A stretch of 64,000 bases of DNA from positions 1 through 64,000 of the forward strand of contig NZ_SJEY01000007.1 in NCBI RefSeq assembly GCF_004761875.1, given 5' to 3'. Position 1 is the stretch's first letter. Every line of letters begins with the position of its first letter. The translations under genes and the position numbers were made by a program. Positions 42,795 through 52,093 of this stretch are shown in pieces. Source of the stretch: Roseovarius aestuariivivens (lineage in GTDB: Bacteria; Pseudomonadota; Alphaproteobacteria; Rhodobacterales; Rhodobacteraceae). The notes beneath the pieces were generated by a model. That model was not told the DNA's origin. It worked only from the letters and a program-made list of their open reading frames with translations, and did no database searches.

Positions 42795-43856
42795 ATGCCC
42801 CCTCCCGGCCTGCTCAACAGCCTGGAGGCGGTGACGATCAACGTCGCCGCCTTTCTCATCACGATGGCGCTTTTCGGCGTCTATGTGGCGTCGCTCGGGC
42901 ATAACCCGCTCGACGTCTACTACGTGCTGTGGCTCGGCTCCTTCGCGCGGCAGATTTCGGTCGAAAGCACGCTGACCAATGCGGCGCCGCTGATGCTGAC
43001 GGCGCTTTGCACGGCGATTCCGGCGCGCGCCGGGCTTCTGGTGATCGGCGGCGAAGGGGCGCTGGTGGTGGGTGGTGTCGCCACGGTGCTGGCGGGCGTC
43101 GCGCTCAGCGGGGCGCCGTTTCTACTGGGCGTGGCGGTGATGGCACTGGCGGGCGCACTGGCGGGCGGGCTCTGGATCGGGTTCGCAGGGGCGCTGCGGC
43201 AGTATCGCGGCGTCAACGAAACCATCTCGACGCTGCTGCTGAACTATATCGCCATCGCGGTCATGTATCACCTGATTACCGGCCCGATCCGCGACTGGGA
43301 CCGCGTTTTGAAAACATCGAGCTGGAGCATCCCGCAAGAGCTGCGCGTCGGCCCCCTGCCCTTCATCGACGTGCATTGGGGGTTGGCCACAGGCGTCGTG
43401 ATCTGCCTGATCCTCTGGATCATTATGCGCCGCACCACCTTCGGCTTTGGCGTCGATATTCTGGGCGGCAATCCCCGCGCGGCACAGATGGCGGGCCTGC
43501 CGATCAACCGCATGGTCGTCCTGTGCTGTTTCATCGGCGGCGCAGGCGCGGGTCTGGCCGGCAGTTTCGAGGTGATGGCCGTGCACGGCTTTGCCAGTGA
43601 ATCGCTGGCCGTGGGTTTTGGCTATGCGGGGATCCTCGTGGCGTTCCTGTCGCGTCAGAACCCGGCGGCGATCATCGTGCTGGCGATCCTCTTGGGCGGC
43701 GTGACGGCCAGCGGCGGCCTACTACAGCGCCGGTTCGATCTGCCCGACGCCACGACGCAGGTTCTGCAAGGCGTGCTGTTTCTTGTCGTGCTGGCGTCGA
43801 ACGCGGCCTACGGACGGCTCAGCCTGTTCCAACCCGCCGCGTGGAGGACGACCTGA
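42795..43856 (+). CDS. Nucleoside-type ABC importer permease
   Basis: 353 residues, about 8-10 TM helices, with the BmpC/YufP pattern (LLNYIAIAVMYHLITGP, ILGGNPRAAQMAGLPINRM coupling loop, GFGYAGILVAFLSRQNP). It is followed by the second permease with a TGATG one-base overlap. Confidence 0.9.
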   Translation: MPPPGLLNSLEAVTINVAAFLITMALFGVYVASLGHNPLDVYYVLWLGSFARQISVESTLTNAAPLMLTALCTAIPARAGLLVIGGEGALVVGGVATVLAGVALSGAPFLLGVAVMALAGALAGGLWIGFAGALRQYRGVNETISTLLLNYIAIAVMYHLITGPIRDWDRVLKTSSWSIPQELRVGPLPFIDVHWGLATGVVICLILWIIMRRTTFGFGVDILGGNPRAAQMAGLPINRMVVLCCFIGGAGAGLAGSFEVMAVHGFASESLAVGFGYAGILVAFLSRQNPAAIIVLAILLGGVTASGGLLQRRFDLPDATTQVLQGVLFLVVLASNAAYGRLSLFQPAAWRTT

Positions 43857-44782
43857 TGGAGGGAACCGATATCAGCTGGTGGAGCGTGCTCATCGCCGTG
43901 ATCGGCGGCGCGATCCGCGTTTCGACCCCCTATCTTTTCGTCAGCCTGGGCGAGACGATCACCGAGAAATCCGGCCGCGTGAATCTCGGCCTCGAAGGCG
44001 TGCTCGTGATGGGCGCGATGAGCGGTTACGCCACTGCTGTCCTGACGGGCGAGCCATGGCTTGGCGTGCTGGTCGCGGGCTGTGCGGGCGCACTTCTGTC
44101 GCTGGTGCACGCGCTTGTCTGCAACCTGCCCCGGGTCAATGACATCGCGGTGGGAATTGCGCTCTTCATCTTCGGCACCGGGCTGGCCTTTTTCCTTGGC
44201 AAACCCTTCATCAACCCGTCGGCCCCGCGCCTGCCCGATATCGATCTCGGCTGGTGGAGCGCCTCGCCACAGGTGCAGTCCGCGCTCAAGATCAACATGC
44301 TTTTCGTGATCGGCTTCGTGCTGGCCCTGGGTCTGGCCTGGGCGCTGAAGACGACGCGCTGGGGGCTGGTCCTGCGCACCGTGGGCGACAGCGAGGAAGC
44401 CGCCCAGGCGCTCGGTTACAACATCGCGCGCGTCCGCACCCTTGGCACAGTGGCGGGCGGGTTCCTGTCGGGGGTCGGCGGGTCTTACCTGTCGCTCTAT
44501 TATCCCGGTACGTGGAACGAAGGATTGTCGTCGGGTCAGGGCCTGATGGCCGTTGCGCTGGTGATCTTCGCCCGCTGGGACCCGATCCGCTGCTTTTACG
44601 CCTCGCTGCTTTTCGGCGGGGCGACGGCACTTGGCCCTGCGCTGCAGACGGTGGGTATCACCGCCAACTACTACCTTTACGGCGCTGCGCCCTATTTCCT
44701 CACCCTCGCGCTCCTGATCTACAGTTCGTCGCCGAAACGCGCGCTTGAAGGCGCACCCGGAGAGGTGTCGATCAACCGATGA
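43856..44782 (+). CDS. Nucleoside-type ABC importer permease
   Basis: 308 residues with the YufQ-type pattern (LGETITEKSGRVNLGLEGVLVMGAM at the start, TVGDSEEAAQALGYNIARVRTLG coupling loop). The ATG at 43856 overlaps the previous stop by one base and was chosen over an ATG-like start at 43841 inside that gene. Its stop overlaps the ATPase start by ATGA. Confidence 0.9.
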   Translation: MEGTDISWWSVLIAVIGGAIRVSTPYLFVSLGETITEKSGRVNLGLEGVLVMGAMSGYATAVLTGEPWLGVLVAGCAGALLSLVHALVCNLPRVNDIAVGIALFIFGTGLAFFLGKPFINPSAPRLPDIDLGWWSASPQVQSALKINMLFVIGFVLALGLAWALKTTRWGLVLRTVGDSEEAAQALGYNIARVRTLGTVAGGFLSGVGGSYLSLYYPGTWNEGLSSGQGLMAVALVIFARWDPIRCFYASLLFGGATALGPALQTVGITANYYLYGAAPYFLTLALLIYSSSPKRALEGAPGEVSINR

Positions 44783-46320
44783 CCCATTTGCCCGACCCCG
44801 CGAAAAAGCCGCCGCCGAAGGTGGAGATCTGGAAGCTCACCAAACGCTTCGGAAGCTTCACCGCGCTTGACGAGGTGTCTTTCAAGATCGCGCCCGGACG
44901 CTTTCATGCGCTTCTTGGCGAGAATGGCGCGGGCAAGAGCACACTGGTGAAATGCCTGATGGGCACCTACCGCGCCGATGGCGGCTCGGTCGTGCTCGAC
45001 GCGGCAGAGGTCGAGATTTCCTCGCCGCGTGCGGCGCAACGGCTGGGGCTTGGCATGGTCTACCAGCATTTCACGCTGGTTCCATCGATGACCGTTGCGG
45101 AAAACCTCGTGTTGGGCGACCCGGATCTCACGCAGGTTATCGACTGGCCGGCGCAACGCGCCTCGCTCGAGGCATTCCTGGCCGACATGCCCTTCCGGCT
45201 CGATCTCGACCGTTTGGTCAGCAGCCTGTCGGCGGGCGAAAAGCAGAAACTGGAAATCCTCAAGCAGCTCCGTCTGGGCAGCCGGCTTTTGATCCTCGAT
45301 GAACCGACCAGCGTTCTCACGCCCGACGAGGCGGACCAGATCCTTGGGCTCATGCGGCGGCTCACCGACGAAGGGCGGATTTCGGTCGTGCTCATCTCGC
45401 ATAAACTGCGCGAGGTCGAGGCCTATGCCGACGAGGTGACCGTTCTGCGGCAGGGCAAGCTGGTGGGACAGGGCCGCGTCGCGGATCTCAGCCGCGACGA
45501 CATGGTGCGCATGATGGTGGGGGACGAGCCCCCCGCACAGGTCAGCGCCCGCGAAAGCAGCGGCGAAGGCGCTGTCATGCTGGATGTGCAAGCGCTGTGC
45601 GTGGACAACGACAAGGGCCTGCCAGCCGTGCGCGATCTCGACCTGCAGGTGCGCGCGGGCGAAATCGTCGGCGTCGCCGGGATCTCGGGCAACGGCCAAA
45701 CGGAGTTTGTCGAGGTGCTGGCCGGTCAACGTGCGATCGCCGGCGGGCAGCCGGTGGTGGCGGGCGAGCCCTATCACCGCACCCGCACCGAGATGCGCGC
45801 GCGCGGAATCAAGCTTCTGCCCGAAGCGCCCCTGCAGAACGCCTGTGTCCGTGGCATGTCCGTGGCCGAGAACCTGTCGCTGCGCCGCTTCGACGAGGCC
45901 CCGATGAGCCGTGCGGGTTTCTGGCTCAACCGTCGTGCGATGCGGGCCCGCGCGACCGAGTTGATCGCGCAGTTCCGCGTCAAGACCCAAGGACCGGACG
46001 CCCCTATCGAGACGCTCTCGGGCGGCAACGTGCAGCGCACGGTGCTGGCGCGCGAACTGGCGGACGGCGCGAACCTCCTGATCGTGCAGAACCCGTGTTT
46101 CGGGCTTGACCTCAAGGCCGTGGCCGAGATCCGCCAGCGCATCGTCGAGGCACGCAATGGCGGCACCGCCGTCCTGTTGCTGAGCGAGGATCTTGACGAA
46201 ATCCTTGAACTGTCGGACCGGATCCTTGTCATGTCCGAGGGCCGGATCGTCTACGAGACCACCCGCGACGCCGCCCGCGTGCAGGATATCGGCCGCCACA
46301 TGGCGCAAGAGGGGGCCTGA
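44779..46320 (+). CDS. Nucleoside-type ABC importer, double ATP-binding protein
   Basis: 513 residues with two ABC domains. The first has Walker A GENGAGKST (47-55), signature LSAGE and Walker B LLILDEPTSVLTP. The second has the degenerate Walker A of this family (GISGNGQTE), signature LSGGN and a Walker B reading LLIVQNP rather than DEP. This asymmetry is normal for RbsA/YufO-type ATPases. It powers the two permeases upstream. Confidence 0.92.
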   Translation: MTHLPDPAKKPPPKVEIWKLTKRFGSFTALDEVSFKIAPGRFHALLGENGAGKSTLVKCLMGTYRADGGSVVLDAAEVEISSPRAAQRLGLGMVYQHFTLVPSMTVAENLVLGDPDLTQVIDWPAQRASLEAFLADMPFRLDLDRLVSSLSAGEKQKLEILKQLRLGSRLLILDEPTSVLTPDEADQILGLMRRLTDEGRISVVLISHKLREVEAYADEVTVLRQGKLVGQGRVADLSRDDMVRMMVGDEPPAQVSARESSGEGAVMLDVQALCVDNDKGLPAVRDLDLQVRAGEIVGVAGISGNGQTEFVEVLAGQRAIAGGQPVVAGEPYHRTRTEMRARGIKLLPEAPLQNACVRGMSVAENLSLRRFDEAPMSRAGFWLNRRAMRARATELIAQFRVKTQGPDAPIETLSGGNVQRTVLARELADGANLLIVQNPCFGLDLKAVAEIRQRIVEARNGGTAVLLLSEDLDEILELSDRILVMSEGRIVYETTRDAARVQDIGRHMAQEGA

Positions 46321-46323
46321 GCG

Positions 46324-47796
46324 ATGGGCGCGGCATGGCAGATTATTCGTGGCGGGCAGGTTCTGGATATCGACGCGCGCCATGTCGGCCCTGCGGATAT
46401 CCTGATCGCCGGTGACACGATCCACGAGATCGGCGCGCCCGGCCTTGCCGCGCCCGAGAGCGCCGTTGAGATCGACGCGACCGACAGGCTTGTCATGCCG
46501 GGCCTCGTGAACGCGCATACCCATGGGCATGGCAGCCTTGGTAAGGGGCTGGGGGACAAGTGGTCGCTCGAACTTTTGCTCAACGCCGCGCCGTGGACAA
46601 GCGGCGGTTTTACGCTCGAGGACAAGCGGCTGGCGGCGCAACTCAACGCCGCGGAAATGGTGCTCAAGGGCTGTACGGCGGCCTATGACATGTATTTCGA
46701 ATTTCCCACCGCCAGCACCGACGGCGTTCAGGCCATCGTCGAAGGGTACCGCGATCTTGGCCTGCGCGTGACGCTTGCGCCGATGATGGCCGATATCACG
46801 CTGTTCCGCGCCATTCCCGGCCTGCTCGATGCCCTGCCCGACCCGCTGCGCCACCGCGCCGAGGCGATGGCCACAGCGCCGTCCGAGCAGCACATCGCCG
46901 TTTGCCGCGAGATCCTCGAAGGCTGGGCCTTCGACCGCGACACCGCGCGCCCCGCGCTTGGCCCCACCATCCCGCTGCATTGCACCGACGCGTTCCTGAC
47001 CGCCTGCCGGGATCTGGCCGCCGAGCACGACACCGGCATCCAGATGCACCTGGCGGAGTCCAAGGTGCAGGCCGTCGCGGCGCAGACCCGCTATGGAAAG
47101 ACGCTGGCCGCGCATCTCGACAGCCTGGGGATCCTCGGGCCCAGCTTCACCGGCGCGCATTGTGTCTGGCTCGACGACGAAGACCTGCGCCGCATGGCGG
47201 ACCAAGGCGCGAGCGTGGCGCATAACCCCGGCAGCAACCTGCGGCTGGGCTCGGGCATCGCGCGCGCCCGCGCCATGCGCGAACACGGCATCCCGGTCGG
47301 CATCGGCTCCGACGGCTCGGGCTCGTCGGACAATCAGAACATGTTCGAGGCGCTGCGTCTTGCCGCCTTCGTGTCGCGCACCCAGCGCGCACAGCCAGAG
47401 GAATGGCTCGGCACGTGGGAGGTGCTGGACATGGCGACGCAGGGCGGTGCCCGGGTGCTGGGCCTTGAGGACCGCATCGGCCGGATCGCGCCGGACTACA
47501 AGGCGGACCTGGTGTTTCTCGACCTCACCCATGTGAACTACGTGCCGCTCAACGACGCGGCCAACCAGATCGTCAATTGCGAGGATTCAAGCGCCGTCGA
47601 CAGCGTGATGATCGGCGGGCGCATGGTGCTGCAGGGCGGCGCCTTCACCGACTTCGACTTCGACGCGCTGCGCGCCAAGGTGGCCGAGTCCGTCGCCCGG
47701 CTGGCCGAGCGCAACGCAGACAAGCACGACGTGGCCGAGATGATGGCCCGCTACGTATCAAGCCATTGCGTGGGCCTGGCCTGTCACGGGTCCTGA
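46324..47796 (+). CDS. TRZ/ATZ-family amidohydrolase (purine/triazine deaminase-like)
   Basis: 490 residues: a beta-sandwich N-terminus, metal motif NAHTHGHG (His65, His67), then LHCTDAFL, MHLAESK (metal His), AHCVWLDDED and IGSDGSGSSDN (metal Asp). The family includes guanine, SAH/MTA and triazine deaminases and chlorohydrolases. It starts 3 bp after the ABC ATPase gene, so it probably acts on the imported compound. Its 3' end overlaps the convergent isomerase-like gene by 13 bp. Confidence 0.87.
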   Translation: MGAAWQIIRGGQVLDIDARHVGPADILIAGDTIHEIGAPGLAAPESAVEIDATDRLVMPGLVNAHTHGHGSLGKGLGDKWSLELLLNAAPWTSGGFTLEDKRLAAQLNAAEMVLKGCTAAYDMYFEFPTASTDGVQAIVEGYRDLGLRVTLAPMMADITLFRAIPGLLDALPDPLRHRAEAMATAPSEQHIAVCREILEGWAFDRDTARPALGPTIPLHCTDAFLTACRDLAAEHDTGIQMHLAESKVQAVAAQTRYGKTLAAHLDSLGILGPSFTGAHCVWLDDEDLRRMADQGASVAHNPGSNLRLGSGIARARAMREHGIPVGIGSDGSGSSDNQNMFEALRLAAFVSRTQRAQPEEWLGTWEVLDMATQGGARVLGLEDRIGRIAPDYKADLVFLDLTHVNYVPLNDAANQIVNCEDSSAVDSVMIGGRMVLQGGAFTDFDFDALRAKVAESVARLAERNADKHDVAEMMARYVSSHCVGLACHGS

Positions 47797-48563
47797 CGGC
47801 GCCGCGCGGCGCGCAACCATCCCAGCGTGTCGTCGGTCGGGGCCGCGGCGTGGTACTCGGCGCCGATGGGCCGCGTCCAGCCCAACGCGGCGATCCGGGC
47901 GAAGACCTCGCGATAGTCAAGCTCGCCATGGTCGGGCGGGCCGCGATCGGGCACGGCGGCAATCTGGATGTGACCCAGATAGCCGTGCAAGGCCTCCAGC
48001 CGCGCCGGCACGTCGCCCTCGGTGCGCGCGACGTGATAGCAATCGAACATGAGCCGCACATTCGGCAGCGCCAGGTCATCGAGGATCGCCCGCGCCTGAT
48101 CTGTCGTGCGCAGGAAATAGCCCGGTTCGTCGGCCGCGTTGAGCGGTTCGATCAAGAACGTCAGCCCGGTATCCGAGGTCTGGTCGCACGCATAGCGCAG
48201 GTTTTCCAGAAAGGTGGCGCGCGCCGCGTCGCCCTCGGCGATGCCGGCCATGACATGCACAGCCTGCGCGCCGATTTCGGCGGCATAGCCCACCGCCTGA
48301 TCGATGGCCGCGCGGGCCTCGGCCTCGCGCCCAGGCAGCGCGGCCAGCCCGTTCTCGCCTGGCGCTCCGCGCAGGGTGTTGAGACCCAGCATCGGCAAAC
48401 CCGTCTCGTTGAGGGCCGCCGCGACCTGTGCCGGCGGCACGTCATAGGGCCAATGGCATTCGACCGCGTCAAAGCCAGCCTCGTGCGCGGCGCGGATCGC
48501 GTCGGGCAGAGGTCGGTCGGTCCAGAGAAAGCCCAGATTGGCCGAAAAGCTCAGCCCGGTCAT
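47784..48563 (-). CDS. Hydroxypyruvate isomerase-like TIM-barrel protein
   Basis: 259 residues of the xylose-isomerase-like TIM barrel (Hyi family): FSANLGFLWTDRPLPDAIRAAHEAGFDAVECHWPYD at the start, FLIEPLNAADEPGYFL (metal Glu), LMFDCYHVARTEGD and GAEYHA (metal Glu). Hyi interconverts hydroxypyruvate and tartronate semialdehyde; other family members act on different keto sugars. The ATG at 48563 overlaps the molybdoenzyme stop by ATGA, so it is co-translated. The frame to 48665 was rejected. Confidence 0.85.
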   Translation of the reverse strand: MTGLSFSANLGFLWTDRPLPDAIRAAHEAGFDAVECHWPYDVPPAQVAAALNETGLPMLGLNTLRGAPGENGLAALPGREAEARAAIDQAVGYAAEIGAQAVHVMAGIAEGDAARATFLENLRYACDQTSDTGLTFLIEPLNAADEPGYFLRTTDQARAILDDLALPNVRLMFDCYHVARTEGDVPARLEALHGYLGHIQIAAVPDRGPPDHGELDYREVFARIAALGWTRPIGAEYHAAAPTDDTLGWLRAARRRQDP

Positions 48564-50803
48564 TCCGCCTCGACCCAGACCAGACAGGTATGGGCAATCG
48601 GCCCCTGCGCCAGCCGCGATGTGCCCTTGTCGAGCGTCAGCACGTTGGGATTGCCCCGGCGGCACATTTCACCCTCGGGGTTGTACCAGGCACCGGTTGC
48701 CATCTGGATCACCCCTGGCCGGATCGCCTTGCTGAGCCGCAACTCCGCCCGGCACGCGCCGCGCGCATTGTGAAGCCGCACGATCTGCCCCTCGACAAGA
48801 CCGCGCGCCGCCGCATCTTCGGGGTGCATGGTCAAGGGCTCCACCCCCTTTGGCCTGTCCGCCTCGCTGACCGAGCCATGATCGAGCTGGCTGTGCAGCT
48901 TGTTCGCAGGCTGGTTCGAGATGAGATGCAGCGCGCCCGGCCCGGCCTGGCCCAACCATTCTGCCGGCTCCTGCCAGACCGGATGACCCGGACAATCGTC
49001 ATAGCCGAATCCCGCGATCGTCTCGGAAAAGATCTCGATCCGTCCCGAGGGCGTGGCGAGCGGATGGGACTCGGGATCGGCGCGGAACGCCTCCAGCATG
49101 ATCGTCGGGGCCTCGGGCGGCGGCACCTTGATCCAGCCCTCGCGCTGAAAGCTGTCCCAGTCGGGCAGCGTCACGTCCTGCTCCGCCGCCTGCTGGCGCG
49201 ACACGTCCCAGATCCAGCGTTGCCACTCTTCGGCGCTCTTGCCCTCGGTGAACGCCTCTTCCACCCCCATCTCGGCCGCGATGCCACGCAGGATCTCGTG
49301 GTCGTCGCGCGCCTCCCCCACCGGGGCAATGGCGCGGTCCATCACCACCTGGTAGGGGTCCTTGGGCGTCAGCGCCAGATCGCTTCGCTCCAGCGGCGTT
49401 GTGCAGGGCAGCACGATATCCGCATGGCGCGCAAGCGCGTTCCAGCACCATTCATTGGCAATGATCGTCTCCGGGCGCGCCCAGGCCCGGCGCATCCGGT
49501 TGAGATCCTGATGGTGGTGAAACGGATTGCCGCCCGCCCACCAGACCAGGCGGATATCGGGATAGGTATAGCTTTGGCCGTCATAGTCGAACCGCCCGCC
49601 GGGATTTCCCAGAAGGTCGGTCACCCGCGCGACGGGGATGAAATCCGGCACAGGATTTTGCCCCTGCGGAAAAGAGGCGAAGTTGATCGGCGTCCGATTG
49701 AGCCCGTTGTTGTTCATCGCCGAATAGCCGAAACCGATCCCGCCACCCGGCAGCCCGATCTGCCCCAGCATCGCGGCAAGGGCGATGGCGGCCCAAAAGG
49801 GCTGTTCGCCGTGGTCCTGCCGGGTCAGAGCATAGGCGGTCGAGATCATCGTGCGGCCGGCGGCCATGCGCCGCGCCAGATCACGGATCGTGTCGGCGGG
49901 GATGTCGCAGATCGCCGCCGCCCAGTCAGGCGTTTTTGCCACGCCGTCACTCTGCCCGTTCAGATACGCGGCGAACCGGTCGAACCCTACCGTGTAGCGG
50001 TCGAGGAACGCGCGGTCCTCCAGCCCCTCAGTCAGCACCACCTGCGCCAGCGCCAGCATCAGCGCGACATCCGTGTTGGGCCGAAGTGCCAGCCACTCGG
50101 CCCCTACTGCCTCCATCACGTCAGAGGCCAGCGGCGAGACATTCACGAAACGCACGCCCGCCTCATGCGCCGCCAATAGCCCCGCCTTTTGCACATGCGC
50201 GCCGGTTCCGCCCTGGCTGATCTGTCCGTTCTTGAGGGGCACGCCCCCGAAGGCCACGAAAAGCTCGCAATCGCTGGCCACGCTTTCCCAGCTCGTCATC
50301 GTGTCGAGATGGCCGCGGAAGGTGCCCAGAACATGCGGCACCAGCACCTCGGCTGCGGCGAAGGAATAGGTGTTCTTCGAACTCGTGCAGCCGCCGATGC
50401 AGTTCAGGAACCGCTTGAGCTGGCTTTGCGCGTGATGAAACCGCCCGGCGCTGGCCCAGCCATAGGATCCGGCATAGATCGCCGAATTTCCGTGGTCGCG
50501 CCGGACGCGTGTCAGCTCTTCGGCGACCAGGCGGTTCGCCTCCGCCCAAGTGACCGCGACGAAACCGTCCACGCTACGCCTGTCGCCGGCGGTGCCCGGG
50601 CCGCCCTCGAGCCAGCTTTCGCGCACCATCGGCGCGGTGATCCGCGTTGGGCCGTCCAGCACGTCGACGATCCCCTGCCCGATGGGCGAAGGATCGGCGT
50701 CTTCCTCGAAGCCGCGCAGCGCGGTCACGCGCCCGCCCTTCACCTCCACCCGGTACGTGCCCCAATGGCTGCTGGTCAGAAGATCCCTCTTATCGTCGGG
50801 CAT
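48560..50803 (-). CDS. Molybdopterin oxidoreductase, DMSO reductase family (BisC/TorA-like), cytoplasmic
   Basis: 747 residues. It lacks the N-terminal [4Fe-4S] Cys motif and any Tat signal, so it should be cytoplasmic as in biotin/methionine sulfoxide reductase BisC. The Mo ligand is Ser118 in YGWASAGR. Further family stretches include GGVPLKNGQISQGGTG, WWAGGNPFHHHQDLNRM, TPLERSDLALTPKDP and the C-terminal MGD domain (LHLISNQPANKLHSQLDHGS). It reduces an S- or N-oxide, or oxidises or hydroxylates a substrate. Neighbouring genes do not name it. Confidence 0.88.
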   Translation of the reverse strand: MPDDKRDLLTSSHWGTYRVEVKGGRVTALRGFEEDADPSPIGQGIVDVLDGPTRITAPMVRESWLEGGPGTAGDRRSVDGFVAVTWAEANRLVAEELTRVRRDHGNSAIYAGSYGWASAGRFHHAQSQLKRFLNCIGGCTSSKNTYSFAAAEVLVPHVLGTFRGHLDTMTSWESVASDCELFVAFGGVPLKNGQISQGGTGAHVQKAGLLAAHEAGVRFVNVSPLASDVMEAVGAEWLALRPNTDVALMLALAQVVLTEGLEDRAFLDRYTVGFDRFAAYLNGQSDGVAKTPDWAAAICDIPADTIRDLARRMAAGRTMISTAYALTRQDHGEQPFWAAIALAAMLGQIGLPGGGIGFGYSAMNNNGLNRTPINFASFPQGQNPVPDFIPVARVTDLLGNPGGRFDYDGQSYTYPDIRLVWWAGGNPFHHHQDLNRMRRAWARPETIIANEWCWNALARHADIVLPCTTPLERSDLALTPKDPYQVVMDRAIAPVGEARDDHEILRGIAAEMGVEEAFTEGKSAEEWQRWIWDVSRQQAAEQDVTLPDWDSFQREGWIKVPPPEAPTIMLEAFRADPESHPLATPSGRIEIFSETIAGFGYDDCPGHPVWQEPAEWLGQAGPGALHLISNQPANKLHSQLDHGSVSEADRPKGVEPLTMHPEDAAARGLVEGQIVRLHNARGACRAELRLSKAIRPGVIQMATGAWYNPEGEMCRRGNPNVLTLDKGTSRLAQGPIAHTCLVWVEAE

Positions 50804-50875
50804 GATGCGCTCCAGTCCTGTCTTGCCAAAGGGTAATCGAGCGGCGGTCGCTTGACCAGTTGCCGCGCGGCGCCG

Positions 50876-52090
50876 TCAGATCACTGCGCGTTCCGGAAAA
50901 GGCGTGCCGGTCAGGATGCGCTCCATCCCCGCCGGTGACAAATCGAGCGTCCGGTAGCGCCCGTGCACGATCAGTTCTGCCACGCCGCGCCCCGCCGCCG
51001 GGGCCTGCTGAAGGCCGTGGCCGGAAAAGCCGTTGGCGAAAAGGAAGTTCTCAAGCTCTGGATGGGGACCGACGATCATGTTGTGATCAAGCGTGTTATA
51101 GGCATAGTGACCCGCCCAGGCATTGGTCATGCGAATGGCCTCGAACGCCTGCGACCGCGCCGCCAGCGCGGGCCAGACCAACGCCTCGAACTCGTCATAG
51201 CGCGGCTCGAAATCCTCCGCGTCGACCTCAGGGTCGTCTTTCGGCGGCGCGGCGGCGATGAACCCCGCCCCTTCCGGGCGGCAATAGACGCCGCTCGGAT
51301 CGACCATCAGCGGCAGGCGCCCTTCGTTCACCTGTGCCGTACCCTCGGGCGAGGTCTCGCAGATGAAGGCGAAGGTTGTGCGCTTGCGCGGCTCAACCGG
51401 TATCTCCAGCCCCGCCATGCGCGCGGTGCGCGCCGCGCGCGGCCCCGAGGCGTTGACCACATGGCCCGCGCCGATCTCGGCCCCAGAGGCGAGCCTGACG
51501 CCGGTCACGCGCGCGCCTGCGCGCGCGATCCCCACGACCTCGTCATGCACGACATGCGCGCCCTGTGCGCGGGCCTTGTTGCGGAACCCCTGCAGCAGGC
51601 CGGTATTGTCGAACCACCCCTCGCCGCGCCGTCCATAGGACGCAAGCGTCAGATCGTGCACCCGCAGATGCGGGAAAGATTGCGCGATCTCGTCGGGCTC
51701 GAGCAGAACCACATCCGCGCCGCACGCGGTCTGGACCTCATGATTATCCTGCAGGATCGCGGCCTGCGCCTCGTCGCCCGCAAGGAACATGTAGCCGCCG
51801 GCCTGAAACGCCAGATCGGGACGATGGCCATCGACCTCCATCAGGTCTGGAAAATCCCGGATTACGTCATGGGCGTACTGGCTCATCCGCACATTGAGAG
51901 GGTTGGAAAACTGCGTCCGGATCGATGCCGCCGACAGCGCGGTCGAGGCGTGGATGTAGGTCGGGTCGCGTTCGACCATCAACACGCTGCCGTCAAAATC
52001 AGGATCGGCGGTCAGGTAATAGGCCACGGCGGACCCGATCACCGCCCCGCCCACGATCACCACGTCATAGGACGACCGCAGCTCCGACAT
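50876..52090 (-). CDS. FAD-dependent oxidoreductase (DAO/FOXRED1-like)
   Basis: 404 residues with the dinucleotide motif VVIVGGAVIGSAVAYYL, MVERDP (ribose Glu) and the DAO-type C-terminal FAD contact NGFSGHGLQQAPAAGRGVAELI. ASTALSAASIRTQFSNP resembles sarcosine/dimethylglycine and FOXRED1-type oxidases. It probably oxidises a secondary or primary amine. It starts 3 bp after the ThDP enzyme stop and is followed by 72 bp before the molybdoenzyme. Confidence 0.87.
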   Translation of the reverse strand: MSELRSSYDVVIVGGAVIGSAVAYYLTADPDFDGSVLMVERDPTYIHASTALSAASIRTQFSNPLNVRMSQYAHDVIRDFPDLMEVDGHRPDLAFQAGGYMFLAGDEAQAAILQDNHEVQTACGADVVLLEPDEIAQSFPHLRVHDLTLASYGRRGEGWFDNTGLLQGFRNKARAQGAHVVHDEVVGIARAGARVTGVRLASGAEIGAGHVVNASGPRAARTARMAGLEIPVEPRKRTTFAFICETSPEGTAQVNEGRLPLMVDPSGVYCRPEGAGFIAAAPPKDDPEVDAEDFEPRYDEFEALVWPALAARSQAFEAIRMTNAWAGHYAYNTLDHNMIVGPHPELENFLFANGFSGHGLQQAPAAGRGVAELIVHGRYRTLDLSPAGMERILTGTPFPERAVI

Positions 52091-52093
52091 GCG

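Noticed and set aside
44719-47532. 937-residue open frame on the minus strand
   Set aside because: It is antisense to the nucleoside-importer ATPase and amidohydrolase genes, which have full motifs; its composition is antisense-like.
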